NCBI RefSeq assembly: GCF_036237315.1
Contig: NZ_CP108356.1
Coordinates: 8,391,152 to 8,455,151, forward strand
DNA from: Streptomyces sp. NBC_01351
GTDB lineage: Bacteria > Actinomycetota > Actinomycetes > Streptomycetales > Streptomycetaceae
DNA: 64,000 nucleotides
Direction of reading: 5' to 3'
Below are positions 52,148 to 60,985 of the stretch, piece after piece. The notes under the pieces are model-generated. The model worked only from the letters and a program-made list of their open reading frames with translations, was not told the origin of the DNA and searched no databases. How positions within the stretch are numbered: position 1 is the stretch's first letter; each line of letters begins with the position of its first letter. The position numbers and the translations under genes are program-made.

Positions 52148-53740
52148 TTGAAGAAGTCTGACAGGGAGATCATGGAAATCTTCGAGGCCCTGGACGCCAC
52201 CGAGTGCGCGCATTCGGCGGCTGTGCTGGCGGGGGTCGATCCGAAGACCGTGCGGAGGTACGCACGGATGAGGGACACCGGTCGGCCGGTCACCGGCCCG
52301 GTCCAGCGGCCGAAGATGATCGACCCGTTCATGCCGAAGATCGAGGAATGGGTCGAACGCTCCGAGGGCAGGGTCCGCGCGGACAAGCTCCACGAGCGCC
52401 TGGTCCTGCTGGGGTTCACCGGCGACGAGCGCACGACCCGGCGGGCGGTGGCCCGGGCGAAGGCGGCCTGGCGGGCCGGCAAACAGCGGACTTACCGGCC
52501 CTGGATCACCGAGCCGGGGCTGTGGCTGCAGTTCGACTGGGGCTGGGGGCCGAAGGTTCCCGGCCCGGGCGGCGGCGAGCCGCGGGTGACGCTGCTGTTC
52601 TGCGCTTGGCTGGCCTGGTCGCGGTTCCGGGTGGTGATCCCGACCTGGGACCGGACCCTGCCGACCCTGGTGGCCTGCATCGATTCCACTTTGCGGGCGA
52701 TCGGCGGGGCTCCGACGTATGCGCTGACGGACAACGAGAAGACGGTGACGATCGACCGGGTCGCCGGCGTCGCGGTCCGTCACCCCGAAGTCGTCGCGAC
52801 CGGACGGCATTACGGGATGCAGGTCCATACATGTGTCCCGTTCGACCCCGAGTCGAAGGGCGGGTCGGAGGCGACGGTCCGGATCGCGAAGGCGGACCTG
52901 GTGCCGACGACGGCGAATCTGCGCAAGGAGTACGACAGCTTCGCCGAACTCCGCGGCGAGTGCGCGATCTTCTGCCAGATGGTGAACAACCGGATCCACC
53001 GCGAGACCGGCAGAACCCCCGCCTCGATGCTCGACATCGAGCGGACCCGCCTGCATCCGCTGCCCGTCGAACCCCACACTCTCGCGCTCGGCGAGTCCCG
53101 CCAGGTGCTGCGGGACCAGACGGTCCGCTTCGGGTCGGTCCGGTATTCGACCCCGGCCGGTCTGGTCGGGCAGGAAGCCTGGGTCCGCGTCGACGGCGAC
53201 GAGCTGGTGGTCGTGACCGATCTGGCCCGTCTCGTCCGCCGGCCCGAGTGGCTGCAAGGACCCGCCGGGCTCGCGGAGGTCGCCCGGCACCAGATCGCTC
53301 TGCCCGGACGGCCGGTCATCGACCCCGCCCACTATCCGAACCATCCGCAGGAGATGGACGGTTCGCCCAAGCCTCCTCGGCCGAAGCCCGTCGACGACGC
53401 TGAGACCGCCTTCCTGGCGCTCGGGCCAGGGGCGAAGTCGTGGCTGATCGAGGCCGCGGCGGCCGGAACGACCCGGATGCGGGTGAAGATGGCCGCCGCC
53501 GTCGAGCTCGCCGCCCTGGTCGGCGTCGCCGAGGTCGATATCTCCCTCGGTCTGGCGGCGACCGCGGGCCGGTTCGCCGAGGACGACCTGTTGTCGATCG
53601 TCACCCACCGCAAGTCCGGCGTCCGTCCCGCTGACCTCGTCGTCGCGGACGAGGCCCACTCCGTTCAGCCCGGCACTTCCGCATGGGCTGACTTCGGCCG
53701 CACCAACAGCGGCCCCGCCGAAAGGAATCTGCGTCCATGA
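52148..53740 (+). CDS. istA: IS21 transposase IstA
   Basis: 530 residues from TTG 52148, right after GGAGGG. N-terminal HTH (REIMEIFEALDATECAHSAA, VLAGVDPKTVRRYARMRDTG), then the DDE core: WLQFDWGWGPKVPGPGGGEP (first Asp), TYALTDNEKTVTIDRVAGVA (second Asp) and CVPFDPESKGGSEATVRIAK (Glu). The C-terminal domain follows with beta-barrel-like VRFGSVRYSTPAGLVGQEAW. Full length for the family. Its ATGA overlap with istB (53737) indicates coupled synthesis of the transposase and its ATPase. Confidence 0.9.
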   Translation: MKKSDREIMEIFEALDATECAHSAAVLAGVDPKTVRRYARMRDTGRPVTGPVQRPKMIDPFMPKIEEWVERSEGRVRADKLHERLVLLGFTGDERTTRRAVARAKAAWRAGKQRTYRPWITEPGLWLQFDWGWGPKVPGPGGGEPRVTLLFCAWLAWSRFRVVIPTWDRTLPTLVACIDSTLRAIGGAPTYALTDNEKTVTIDRVAGVAVRHPEVVATGRHYGMQVHTCVPFDPESKGGSEATVRIAKADLVPTTANLRKEYDSFAELRGECAIFCQMVNNRIHRETGRTPASMLDIERTRLHPLPVEPHTLALGESRQVLRDQTVRFGSVRYSTPAGLVGQEAWVRVDGDELVVVTDLARLVRRPEWLQGPAGLAEVARHQIALPGRPVIDPAHYPNHPQEMDGSPKPPRPKPVDDAETAFLALGPGAKSWLIEAAAAGTTRMRVKMAAAVELAALVGVAEVDISLGLAATAGRFAEDDLLSIVTHRKSGVRPADLVVADEAHSVQPGTSAWADFGRTNSGPAERNLRP

Positions 53741-54585
53741 CCGGCATCGCGTTGCTGGACCCGACGACCGAACCGGCCGCCGAGGCCCTGGCTCCCGCAC
53801 CCACCCCGCTGCCTTCCCCACCGGCCCCACCGCCGATCCCGGCCGAGCTGGAGAACGTGCTGAAGCGGATGCGGTTCCCCTATCTCCGCAAGGCCGCCCC
53901 GTCGGTGCTGGCCACGGCCCGTTCGCAACGCTGGGACCCGGCCGAGGTCGTGCGGATCCTACTGGAAGAAGAGATCAAGGGCCGTGAGGCGGCCACCCGT
54001 CGCAGCCACCGCAAGCAGGCCAACCTGCCCACCGGCAAGACGTTCGACTCCTGGCGCGAGGAGGACTCCTCCATCCCGGCCCCGACCCAGCAGGCGTTGA
54101 TGACGCTGGAGTGGATCGGCCGTTCTGAGAACCTCGCCATCGCCGGCCCGTCGGGCACCGGCAAGAGCCACTTCGCCGAGGCCCTGGCCCACAAGGCCAT
54201 CGACCGGGGCATGCAAGTCGCCTGGTTCAGTCTCGAATCGCTCACGGCCCACGTCGGGCGGGCCACCGTCGACAACACCGTCGCCAAGGCGATCGCGAAG
54301 ATCACCAGGGCTCACCTGATCATCCTCGACGACATCGGGATGCTGCCATCCGGCCAGGCGGCCGCCGAGGCGTTCTACCGGGTCATCGACGCAGCCTACG
54401 AACGGCGTTCGGTGATCGTGACCTCGAACCTCCACCCCTCGGGCTTCGACACGATCATGCCCAAGACGCTCGCCACGGCCGCGGTCGACCGGCTCCTGCA
54501 CCACGCGCACATCGTCCTGACCGAAGGCACCAGCCTCCGGCTCACCCAGGCAACCACGGGCAGAGGCGTCAAGCCACTGAGCTGA
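53737..54585 (+). CDS. istB: IS21 helper ATPase IstB
   Basis: 282 residues from ATG 53737, overlapping istA. After a Pro/Ala-rich N-terminus the helical domain (LENVLKRMRFPYLRKAAPSV) leads to an AAA+ module: Walker A LAIAGPSGTGKSHFAEALAH (about 135), Walker B AHLIILDDIGMLPSGQAAAE (about 195), sensor-1 RRSVIVTSNLHPSGFDTIMP. The C-terminus (RLLHHAHIVLTEGTSLRL) is complete. IstB forms ATP-dependent multimers that deliver target DNA to IstA. Confidence 0.9.
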   Translation: MTGIALLDPTTEPAAEALAPAPTPLPSPPAPPPIPAELENVLKRMRFPYLRKAAPSVLATARSQRWDPAEVVRILLEEEIKGREAATRRSHRKQANLPTGKTFDSWREEDSSIPAPTQQALMTLEWIGRSENLAIAGPSGTGKSHFAEALAHKAIDRGMQVAWFSLESLTAHVGRATVDNTVAKAIAKITRAHLIILDDIGMLPSGQAAAEAFYRVIDAAYERRSVIVTSNLHPSGFDTIMPKTLATAAVDRLLHHAHIVLTEGTSLRLTQATTGRGVKPLS

Positions 54586-54606
54586 CCCAGCCGAGGCGCG
54601 ATCGCG

Positions 54607-54753
54607 TCATTCGTCGACGTCTTCCGCGTCTCCACACGCGGGGCAGTCGCGTTCGTCAATGGACCCCTCGACGACCAGGCATCCGCAAAAGTCGCAAGGG
54701 CGCACGGGCTCAACGGCAGGAAGCCCAGAAGACGGCGGCTGGTCATCGCTCAT
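54607..54753 (-). CDS. Tiny zinc-ribbon protein inside IS21
   Basis: 48 residues from ATG 54753 on the strand opposite istAB. MSDDQPPSSGLPAVEPVRPC then DFCGCLVVEGSIDERDCPAC and GDAEDVDE. The pairs C-x2-C-x-C and C-x2-C suit a zinc ribbon, and the acidic tail is typical of tiny regulatory proteins. It lies between istB and the right terminal repeats, hence within the element. A stand-alone RBS is weak, so expression is uncertain. Confidence 0.5.
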   Translation of the reverse strand: MSDDQPPSSGLPAVEPVRPCDFCGCLVVEGSIDERDCPACGDAEDVDE

Positions 54754-55261
54754 GGAGTCAGAATGCCAGCTGGCGCTCAGCCACACGAGGGACGAAAAGT
54801 CACACCGCAGAGGGAGATCAGGTGTCCGCCCGCAGGGAAGTCAGATGTCCACCCAGAAGGACGCGGCCATGTCCGTGGACAACCCTCACCGATCACCAGG
54901 GGCGCTGCCGACCTGACGGTCGGCAGCCCCTCAAACACGCTCATGCTCCCCACCTTCCCCAGACGCTCCAAACCTGGAACAAGTGAGGAAGAGAAGCAGG
55001 TCTGGCCGTTTTTCAAGGAGTCTCATCACCTTGGCCCCGCCCGTGAGTAGTTCGCCACCGTGATCCGGGCGCGGGGCCATGGTTGACGGGGGGTCCCGTT
55101 TCGGGTCCTCTTTGGAGTCTCGTTCCGGGTTCCCTTTGAGGTCCCGTTTCGCGTCCCTGGCTGCGTAGGTTTCAAGCGGGTTCTGGCACAGATCTTGGGG
55201 AGCCGTCGCGGACGGTAACGGTGTCGTTCGATTCCAGCGAAGGGACACGAGGCCGGGTCCG

Positions 55262-55678
55262 TCAGCGTTCACGCATCCTGGTCCACCACCAGCCGTCCAT
55301 TGCCCACTCGATGTAGTTGGGCTCCGGCAAGGTGCGGCGCTCGAATTCCTCATCGATGCGCGTGATCAGTCGATCCAAGTCCCGTTTGGCTCCGGGAGGA
55401 AGGTGCAGCATCGCCCGCTCCAGATCGTCACGAGCGTCCTCCACCTCTATCCCAGGCGAACAAGCCTCGGAGGCGTTCAGGTAGCGGCCAGGTTGCTTGA
55501 AGGCCCACTCGAAGCGAGAGAGCGCATTCGCGACCGCGTTGGGCCACATCTCCTGGTCTTCGACCTGGCGGATCGCTGCACGAGTCCGCGCGGAGACACC
55601 GCGGACCCTCAGGACCGGATACTGCCATCGTGGCCGCCACCGCTCTGCACGGACGGCCTTGGGACGCCTACGCGGCAT
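55262..55678 (-). CDS. Passenger protein of ISL3 element 1, 'PRRRP' family
   Basis: 138 residues from ATG 55678. Basic start PRRRPKAVRAERWRPRWQYP, then ARTRAAIRQVEDQEMWPNAV, FEWAFKQPGRYLNASEACSP, DDLERAMLHLPPGAKRDLDR and RRTLPEPNYIEWAMDGWWWT. The spaced pattern PGRY ... A-x-DLE-x-x-x-x-x-LPP ... L-x-R-x-D-x-E-x-x-x-RTLP-x-P ... GWW is shared with the gene at 63187, so they are paralogues; the upstream TCCGAAAGG sequence is shared too. Function unknown. It lies within the element's inverted repeats, downstream of the transposase and on the same strand. Confidence 0.65.
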   Translation of the reverse strand: MPRRRPKAVRAERWRPRWQYPVLRVRGVSARTRAAIRQVEDQEMWPNAVANALSRFEWAFKQPGRYLNASEACSPGIEVEDARDDLERAMLHLPPGAKRDLDRLITRIDEEFERRTLPEPNYIEWAMDGWWWTRMRER

Positions 55679-55721
55679 CGCCCTTTCGGATCAACATGAG
55701 GCCATCCTGCCACGGCTGGTG

Positions 55722-57379
55722 TCACTGGAGCAGGATCATCTTGCGGAGCAGTCCGAATCCGGCTCGGCCGTAGAGCTGCCTTTTGATCTTCTTGATGCGG
55801 TTGACGGCGCCCTCGATGCTGCCGGAGCTCCAGTCGAGAGTGAGCCCGGCTGTCACGGCGTCGAGGTCTCGGAGCAGATGGAGCGCGAAGCCGGTGAGAC
55901 CGGGTAGCTGGCTGGTGTCGACTGCATCGATCCAGGTGGGAAGCGTGGATCCGAGGCGGTCGGTGAGTATCTCGCCGAAGTCGCGAACATGTCCGGTTGC
56001 CGTGTCCAGTTCGGGGCAGCGTGCGAGGACCTCCTTCAGGCCGGCCCGGTCCTCCTCGGCCAGGGTCGCGGGGTGACGGGTGATCCAGCCGGTCACCTGC
56101 CGCACCGTCGGCGGCCGGGGCGGCGCCTCGGATGGAGCCCCGCGCAAAGTGGCGATGTGCGCGCGGACCATGCCGTAGGTGACAGGAGCGAGCTCAGCAA
56201 CCAATTCGTCGTGCAGTCGGGTGACGCTGGTGCATCCTGCGGCGAATCGCCGCTCCAGGTAGGGCTTGTAGGGGTCCAGTCTGCTGGGCCGGGGCCGGTT
56301 GTCGCGGAGGGTGTCCTGCCAACGTGCGGCGTTCGCGTACCGGAGCACGGTGTTGAGGCCCCAGCCCAGGTGCCGGGCGATCGCCCGGCGTGAGTGACCT
56401 TGGGCGAGGAGCTCGTGGACGAGGGCATGTGCTGCTTTCTTCCGCTCGGCCCGCCGGCCGACGGGCGCCGAGTCGTCCCGCGGCCGACCGGGGTCTGGAC
56501 GGGTCGCGCCTGGCAGCGTGCCGGTGGGCGATGGGTTGCGCAGGCAGTCGCGGTGGGCGGCGACACAGGTCTCAACGGCTCGGCCGAGGCCCTGCCACAG
56601 ATGGAACCGGTCTGCGACCTGCAGAGCGTCGGGGGCACCGCGGCGGGCGCCCTCGGCGTAGGCGCCGGCTCGGTCCCGGCAAATGATCTCCACGCCTGGG
56701 TGCTGGATTAGCCAGGCGGCCAGTGGCCCGGCTTCGCGGGTCGGGAGTACATCGACCACGCGATGGTCTTCGACGCTGGTCAAGACGGTGGAGTAGGTCT
56801 GGCCTCGACGGATCGCAAAATCGTCCACACCCAGCACACGCGGCGTGCTGAACGTGGGATCGGGCAATGCCATGACCCTGCGTAACAAGGTCATCCTTCC
56901 CGCGCCGAAGCCAAGCTGGGCAGCCAGCCGACTCCGGCCCGCCCGGCCAGCGCGAGCCCCACTCGCTCCAGGACGTGGTTGAGCCGTGTCGTGAACCGTG
57001 CGTGCGGTGCGGCCAGCCGGGAGAACGGCTCGGCGAACGTCCGGCGCGGGCAGTCCGCCGCTCCGCAGATGAAGCGCCGGACCGTCAGCCGGATCACGAA
57101 GCCCTGCTCAGCGAGCGGAAGGTCCTTCAGCCTGCGCTGGTATCGGTCGTGGACTCGTTCCGAGAAGCGGCCGCAGTCCGGACATGCAGAGCCGGCCGCG
57201 CGGCCTCTCGCCACCACCTCGACCGTGCCGAACGCGGCCGTCACCGCCTCGATATCCACTTCGTCGATCCCGGCGAACACCAGCGAGTCCCAGAACGGTG
57301 CATCGGTCTGCATGACCAGCACCATCACCGTCCACAACCGACCGCAGCAGCCGTCGGCAGACACCTGAGGGAGCGTCAA
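55722..57379 (-). pseudogene. ISL3-family transposase, element 1 (1-base deletion)
   Basis: N-terminal frame (57379-56891): zinc finger ACPDCGRFSERVHDRYQRRL and RRFICGAADCPRRTFAEPF. C-terminal frame (56894-55722): LGVDDFAIRRGQTYSTVLTS, VEIICRDRAGAYAEGARRGA, HSRRAIARHLGWGLNTVLRY (HTH) and WSSGSIEGAVNRIKKIKRQL. Comparison with element 2 places a missing base at about 56935, in the GRAG stretch, where this copy reads GVGWLPSLASAREG then stop. The DDE residues are intact but the protein is split. Confidence 0.75.
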
Positions 57380-57648
57380 TTCTGATCGTCGGACGACAAG
57401 GCGTACGCGGTCTCACGCGAACCCGTCTCCTCACAATCGAACATCAAGGTAACGCTCTGCGACGACTCCCCAAGATCTGTGCCAGAACCGAGAAGGGTTC
57501 TGGCACAGATCTTGGGGAGTGGTCACAGATGGTGACAGTGTCGTTCGATGGAAAACGGGAGTCATGAGCCCGGATGCTTGACTGCAACGTGGTCACCAAG
57601 TCGCGGTCGTCGAGTGTCTGGGCGCCTACGGTGCCGTGTGCCCCTGCG

Positions 57649-58101
57649 CTATTCGGGGTGAAGAACGCAGTGGATCCCGGTCAGGCTTTCGTTCAGCTCG
57701 TGAGCTCCCAGGGCGACGCGTTCGTCAGGATCCCGCGTCAGCTCCTCGCAGAGCCGCATCGCGTCGTCGCGGTCGCTGGCGTAGATGGCAAATGCATCGT
57801 GGACCGCGGTGTGGATCCAATCGCCATGGTTCGGGCTGGCGACTGCCAGCGCGGACGCGACAATCAGCAGTCCGGCCCTGTCCTGCCGTCGAAGCAAGGC
57901 TTCTGCGGTCACCCGTGTGACAAAGGTGTCTTCGCGGTCGAGCACCAGCTCCAGCAGCGGATCGACAGCCTCCTCCATCTCGGCAAAGCTCGCCAGACCG
58001 CGACCGGCGTCCGCCCGGTCCCCAGAGTCGCTGCTTCGCCCGAGCTCGCCGAGGGCCACGACAGCAGCACGCCGCAGGGCACTGTTCACCAGCTTGCCCA
58101 C
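57649..58101 (-). CDS. Passenger protein of ISL3 element 2, HEAT-like
   Basis: 150 residues from ATG 58101. Helical repeats: VNSALRRAAVVALGELGRSS, MEEAVDPLLELVLDREDTFV, TRVTAEALLRRQDRAGLLIV, VHDAFAIYASDRDDAMRLCE, ELTRDPDERVALGAHELNES. The spacing (R-x-A-A-x-x-A-L-G-x-L-G; V-T-x-x-x-A-E-A-L-L-x-R) resembles HEAT repeats, usually protein-protein interaction scaffolds. Not related to the element 1 passenger. Same strand as the transposase and downstream of it. Confidence 0.6.
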   Translation of the reverse strand: MGKLVNSALRRAAVVALGELGRSSDSGDRADAGRGLASFAEMEEAVDPLLELVLDREDTFVTRVTAEALLRRQDRAGLLIVASALAVASPNHGDWIHTAVHDAFAIYASDRDDAMRLCEELTRDPDERVALGAHELNESLTGIHCVLHPE

Positions 58102-58339
58102 CCTTCCGCAGATTTCGGCAAAAGTAGCACCACGGTCCCCGCGGCCGATCGGGGGCCTCCACGGCGACTGCCCACCGCCAGTGGGGGAAACTCACCCGGC
58201 CCACGGGAAACGACCTCCAACCGGCTCCGTACTCACTGGTCAGCCCCACTCACGAACCCCCGAGTGGGCACCCTGTCGGGATCTGGGCGACCGGCTTCGA
58301 AGGCGTCGACCAGCGGCAGAGCCACACCTCTGCGAGGAG

Positions 58340-59997
58340 CTACTGAAGCAAGATCATTTTTCGGAGCAGTTCAAATCCGGCTCGACCGTAGAGCTGTCGC
58401 TTGATCTTCTTGATCCGGTTCACGGCGCCCTCGATGCTGCCCGAGCTCCAGTCCAGGGTGAGCCCGGCTGTTACAGCGTCAAGGTCCCGGAGCAGGTGGA
58501 GTGCGAAGCCCCTGAGCCCGGGCAGCTGGCTGGCCTCGACCGTGTCGATCCAGGTGAGAAGTGTGGCGCCGAGGCGGCCGGTGAGTATCTCGCCGAAGGC
58601 GCGGACATGCCCGGCGGCCGTGTCCAGTTCGGGGCAGCGTGCCAGGACATCCTTGAGGCCGGCGCGGTCGTCCTCGCTCAGCGCGGTGGGGTGTCGGGTG
58701 AGCCAGCCGGTCACCTGGCGCACCGTCGGGGGCCGGGGCGGTGCGTCGGCCGGAGCCCCGCGGAGGGTGGCGATGTGGGCGCGGACCATTTGGTAAGTGA
58801 CGGGTGCGTTGTCGGCGACGAGTTCATTGTGGAGGTGGGTGACGCTGGTGCATCCCGCGGCGAATCGGCGCTCCGGGTAGGGCTTGTAGGGGTCGAGCCT
58901 GCTGGGTCGGGGCCGGTTGTCGCGGATGGTGTCCTGCCAGCGTGCGGCGTTCGCGTACCGGAGCACGGTGTTGAGGCCCCAGCCCAGGTGCCGGGCAATC
59001 GCCCGACGTGAGTGACCTTGAGCAAGAAGCTTGTGGACCAGGGCATGTGCTGCCTTCTTCCGCTCGGCCCGCCGGCCGGCTGGTACCGAGTCGTCCTGCG
59101 GCCGACCGGAAGCCAGTCGGGTGGCCTCCGGCAGCATGCCGCTGGGCGAAGGATTGCTCAGACAGTCGCGATGGGCGGCGACGCAGGTCTCCACGGCCCG
59201 GCCGAGGCCCTGCCACAGATGGAACCGGTCGGCGACCTGCAGAGCGTCGGGGGCACCGCGCCGGGCGCCTTCGGCGTAGGCGCCCGCCCGGTCCCGGCAG
59301 ATGATCTCCACGCCTGGGTGACGGACCAGCCACACGGCCAGCGGCCCGGCCTCACGCGTCGGGAGCACATCGACCACGCGATGGTCTTCGACGCTGGTCA
59401 AGACGGTGGAGTAGGTCTGGCCGCGACGGATCGCGAAATCGTCCACGCCCAGCACACGCGGAGTCTGAACTGCGGATCAGGCAGTGCCATGACCCTGCGT
59501 AACAAGGTCATCCGTCCCGCGCCGAACCCCAGCTGGGGAGCCAGCCGAGCGCCTGCCCGCCCGGCCAGCGCGAGCCCCACTCGCTCCAGGGCGCGGTTGA
59601 GCCGAGTCGTGAACCTTGCGTGCGGGGCGGCCAGCCGGGAGAACGGCTCGGCGAACGTCCGGCGCGGGCAGTCCGCCGTTCCGCAGATGAAGCGCCGGAC
59701 CGTCAGCCGGATCTCAAAGCCCTGCTCAGCGAGCGGAAGGTCCTTCAGCTTGCGCTGGTAACGGTCGTGGACCCGGTACGAGAAGCGACCGCAGTCCGGA
59801 CATGCAGCCCCGGCGGCACGACCTCTCGCCACCACCTCGACCATGCCGAACGCGGCCGTAGCCGTCTCGACATCCACATCGTCGATCCCGTTGAACACCA
59901 GCGAGTCCCAGAACGGTGCATCGGTCTGCATGAACAGCACCATCGCCATCCACAACCGCCCGCAGCAGCGGCTGGCAGACACCTGAGGGAGCGTCAA
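58340..59997 (-). pseudogene. ISL3-family transposase, element 2 (frameshift near 59462)
   Basis: N-terminal frame (59997-59398): ACPDCGRFSYRVHDRYQRKL, GARLAPQLGFGAGRMTLLRR then VMALPDPQFRLRVCW, where it leaves the family. C-terminal frame (59455-58340): LGVDDFAIRRGQTYSTVLTS through WSSGSIEGAVNRIKKIKRQL. Relative to element 1 (DPTFSTPRVLGVDD) bases are missing at about 59462. This copy is intact where element 1 is broken and vice versa, so the lesions are independent and neither copy alone reads through. Confidence 0.75.
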
Positions 59998-60115
59998 TTC
60001 TGGCCGTTGGACGACAAGGCGTACGCCGTCTCACACGAACCCGCCTCCTAACAATCGAACATCGAGGTCACCCTCCGCGACCGCTCCCCAAGATCTGTGC
60101 CAGAACCCGCAACTC

Positions 60116-60256
60116 GGTTCTGGCCCACATTCCGTGAACGATCTTGAATCGGGCTCCACCACCTCCTGTGAACCTTCAATCTGCGCAGCTCGCGTGGTGC
60201 GCACCACCAGCTGACGGAGAGCCAGCAAGATCGCTCACGGAATGTGTGCCAGAACC
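60116..60256. mobile_element. ISL3-type MITE, 141 bp
   Basis: Two 31-base arms (60116-60146 and 60226-60256) are inverted repeats with 29 matches, beginning GGTTCTGGC(C/A)CACATTCC. They share the first 11-12 bases with the ends of ISL3 elements 1 and 2 but then differ, so a related element with another end sequence is the likely parent. Flanks CGCAACTC and CGTAACTC form an 8-bp duplication with one change, the ISL3 size. The 79-base core has no gene. Confidence 0.75.
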
Positions 60257-60645
60257 CGTAACTCGCTGACAAAGCCAGTGCCGTGGAGCGTTTCGTCTGT
60301 GTCCATGCGGATCACGGTGCCCCAGTGCTCGGCTGTGATGGGCTGATCGGTGAGGTACCAGGCTGCCGGGTCGCCGCCAGCCTGTTCCACGGCGGTGCGG
60401 TTGTCGCACAGCTCGCGCCACAGTGGCCAGTAGAGGATGGACGGGACCGGGGCGACGGATATCCGGACGATGGTTCGGTCCGGGTTGCGTAGGCCGCTGT
60501 CGTGTCCGTGGCTGTCGGTGAGCCACATATGCCGGGGCTGGCCGTCCAGGTGGCGTGCCGCCTGGGACGTGGTGTCGATGTAGCCGGACGTGCGGATCTC
60601 CTCCCAGGACTCGGTGCTGGTGTAGTGGAAGAGGGTGTTCGGCAT
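60235..60645 (-). CDS. Possible ADP-ribosyltransferase-like protein
   Basis: 136 residues from ATG 60645. MPNTLFHYTSTESWEEIRTS, GYIDTTSQAARHLDGQPRHM, WLTDSHGHDSGLRNPDRTIV, RISVAPVPSILYWPLWRELC, AGGDPAAWYLTDQPITAEHW. The opening LFHYTS-x-x-x-x-x-x-I-x-x-SG-I recalls HYD1/DarT-like ADP-ribosyltransferase folds (H then Y), but the remaining catalytic residues are not certain. The last residues RVLAHIP and the TGA come from the MITE arm, so the natural C-terminus was replaced. Upstream in-frame residues to 60789 are low-complexity and rejected. Confidence 0.5.
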   Translation of the reverse strand: MPNTLFHYTSTESWEEIRTSGYIDTTSQAARHLDGQPRHMWLTDSHGHDSGLRNPDRTIVRISVAPVPSILYWPLWRELCDNRTAVEQAGGDPAAWYLTDQPITAEHWGTVIRMDTDETLHGTGFVSELRVLAHIP

Positions 60646-60848
60646 GGTCACGACCCCAGTGTGAACCGGTGCTCCAGGCGCCGACGAGGCGACGGCCGAC
60701 GGGCGTGCGGCAGGTCCACAGTCTGCGGAGGGAACTTGGGCGCCTACCAGCGAAGCTGGAGCAGCTGATGGGCGTTCCTGGGTCTTCACGTCCGTGGGGG
60801 AGTGACTGGTCAGGGCCAGGTGCTGACTGCCGCTCTCACTGTCACGTG

Positions 60849-60924
60849 GTGAGAGATTGAGGCTCGATCCACTGTCTTCGGGTGAGAGATGTGCAGGTCA
60901 CGTACTGACATGAAAGTGAGAGAT
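60849..60924. repeat. Three GTGAGAGAT direct repeats
   Basis: Exact copies at 60849, 60882 and 60916, spaced 33 and 34 bases, upstream of the YbaK-like gene. Regular spacing near three helical turns fits an operator set or the binding sites of a transposon end. No protein can be assigned to it. Confidence 0.55.
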
Positions 60925-60985
60925 CGCATCCACCGTGTACGACACGGCCAACCGGGGTATTCGTACACGCTGTTAACGTGCTGGC

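Larger units (their letters stand above)
51982..54888. mobile_element. IS21-family insertion sequence with a passenger gene
   Basis: istA and istB are intact and overlapping. Each end holds several copies of a GCGGACA-type site. The inner copies match as inverted repeats (GCGGACAGCTGATCTCCC on the left, GCGGACACCTGATCTCCC on the right, minus strand), as expected for IS21 multiple terminal repeats. Outermost TGAG... and ...CTCA set the borders tentatively. A 48-codon zinc-ribbon gene lies between istB and the right end. Confidence 0.75.
55178..57489. mobile_element. ISL3-family element 1 with passenger gene
   Basis: Left end GGTTCTGGCACAGATCTTGG (55179 onward) faces its inverted copy ending at 57489. 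Both are followed inward by GGAG. The first 50 or so bases of the left end are homologous to the left end of element 2. Between the ends: an ISL3 transposase (minus) and, downstream of it, a hypothetical gene at 55262-55678. At 2.3 kb it is longer than a bare ISL3 element of this type. No 8-bp duplication was found at the outer borders. Confidence 0.7.
57495..60108. mobile_element. ISL3-family element 2 with passenger gene
   Basis: Left end GGTTCTGGCACAGATCTTGG begins at 57496, only six bases after the end of element 1. The inverted copy ends at about 60107. Same layout as element 1: a minus-strand ISL3 transposase (58340-59997) with a different gene (57649-58101) between it and the left end. 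Length is 2.6 kb. The MITE-like unit follows eight bases after the right end. Confidence 0.7.
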
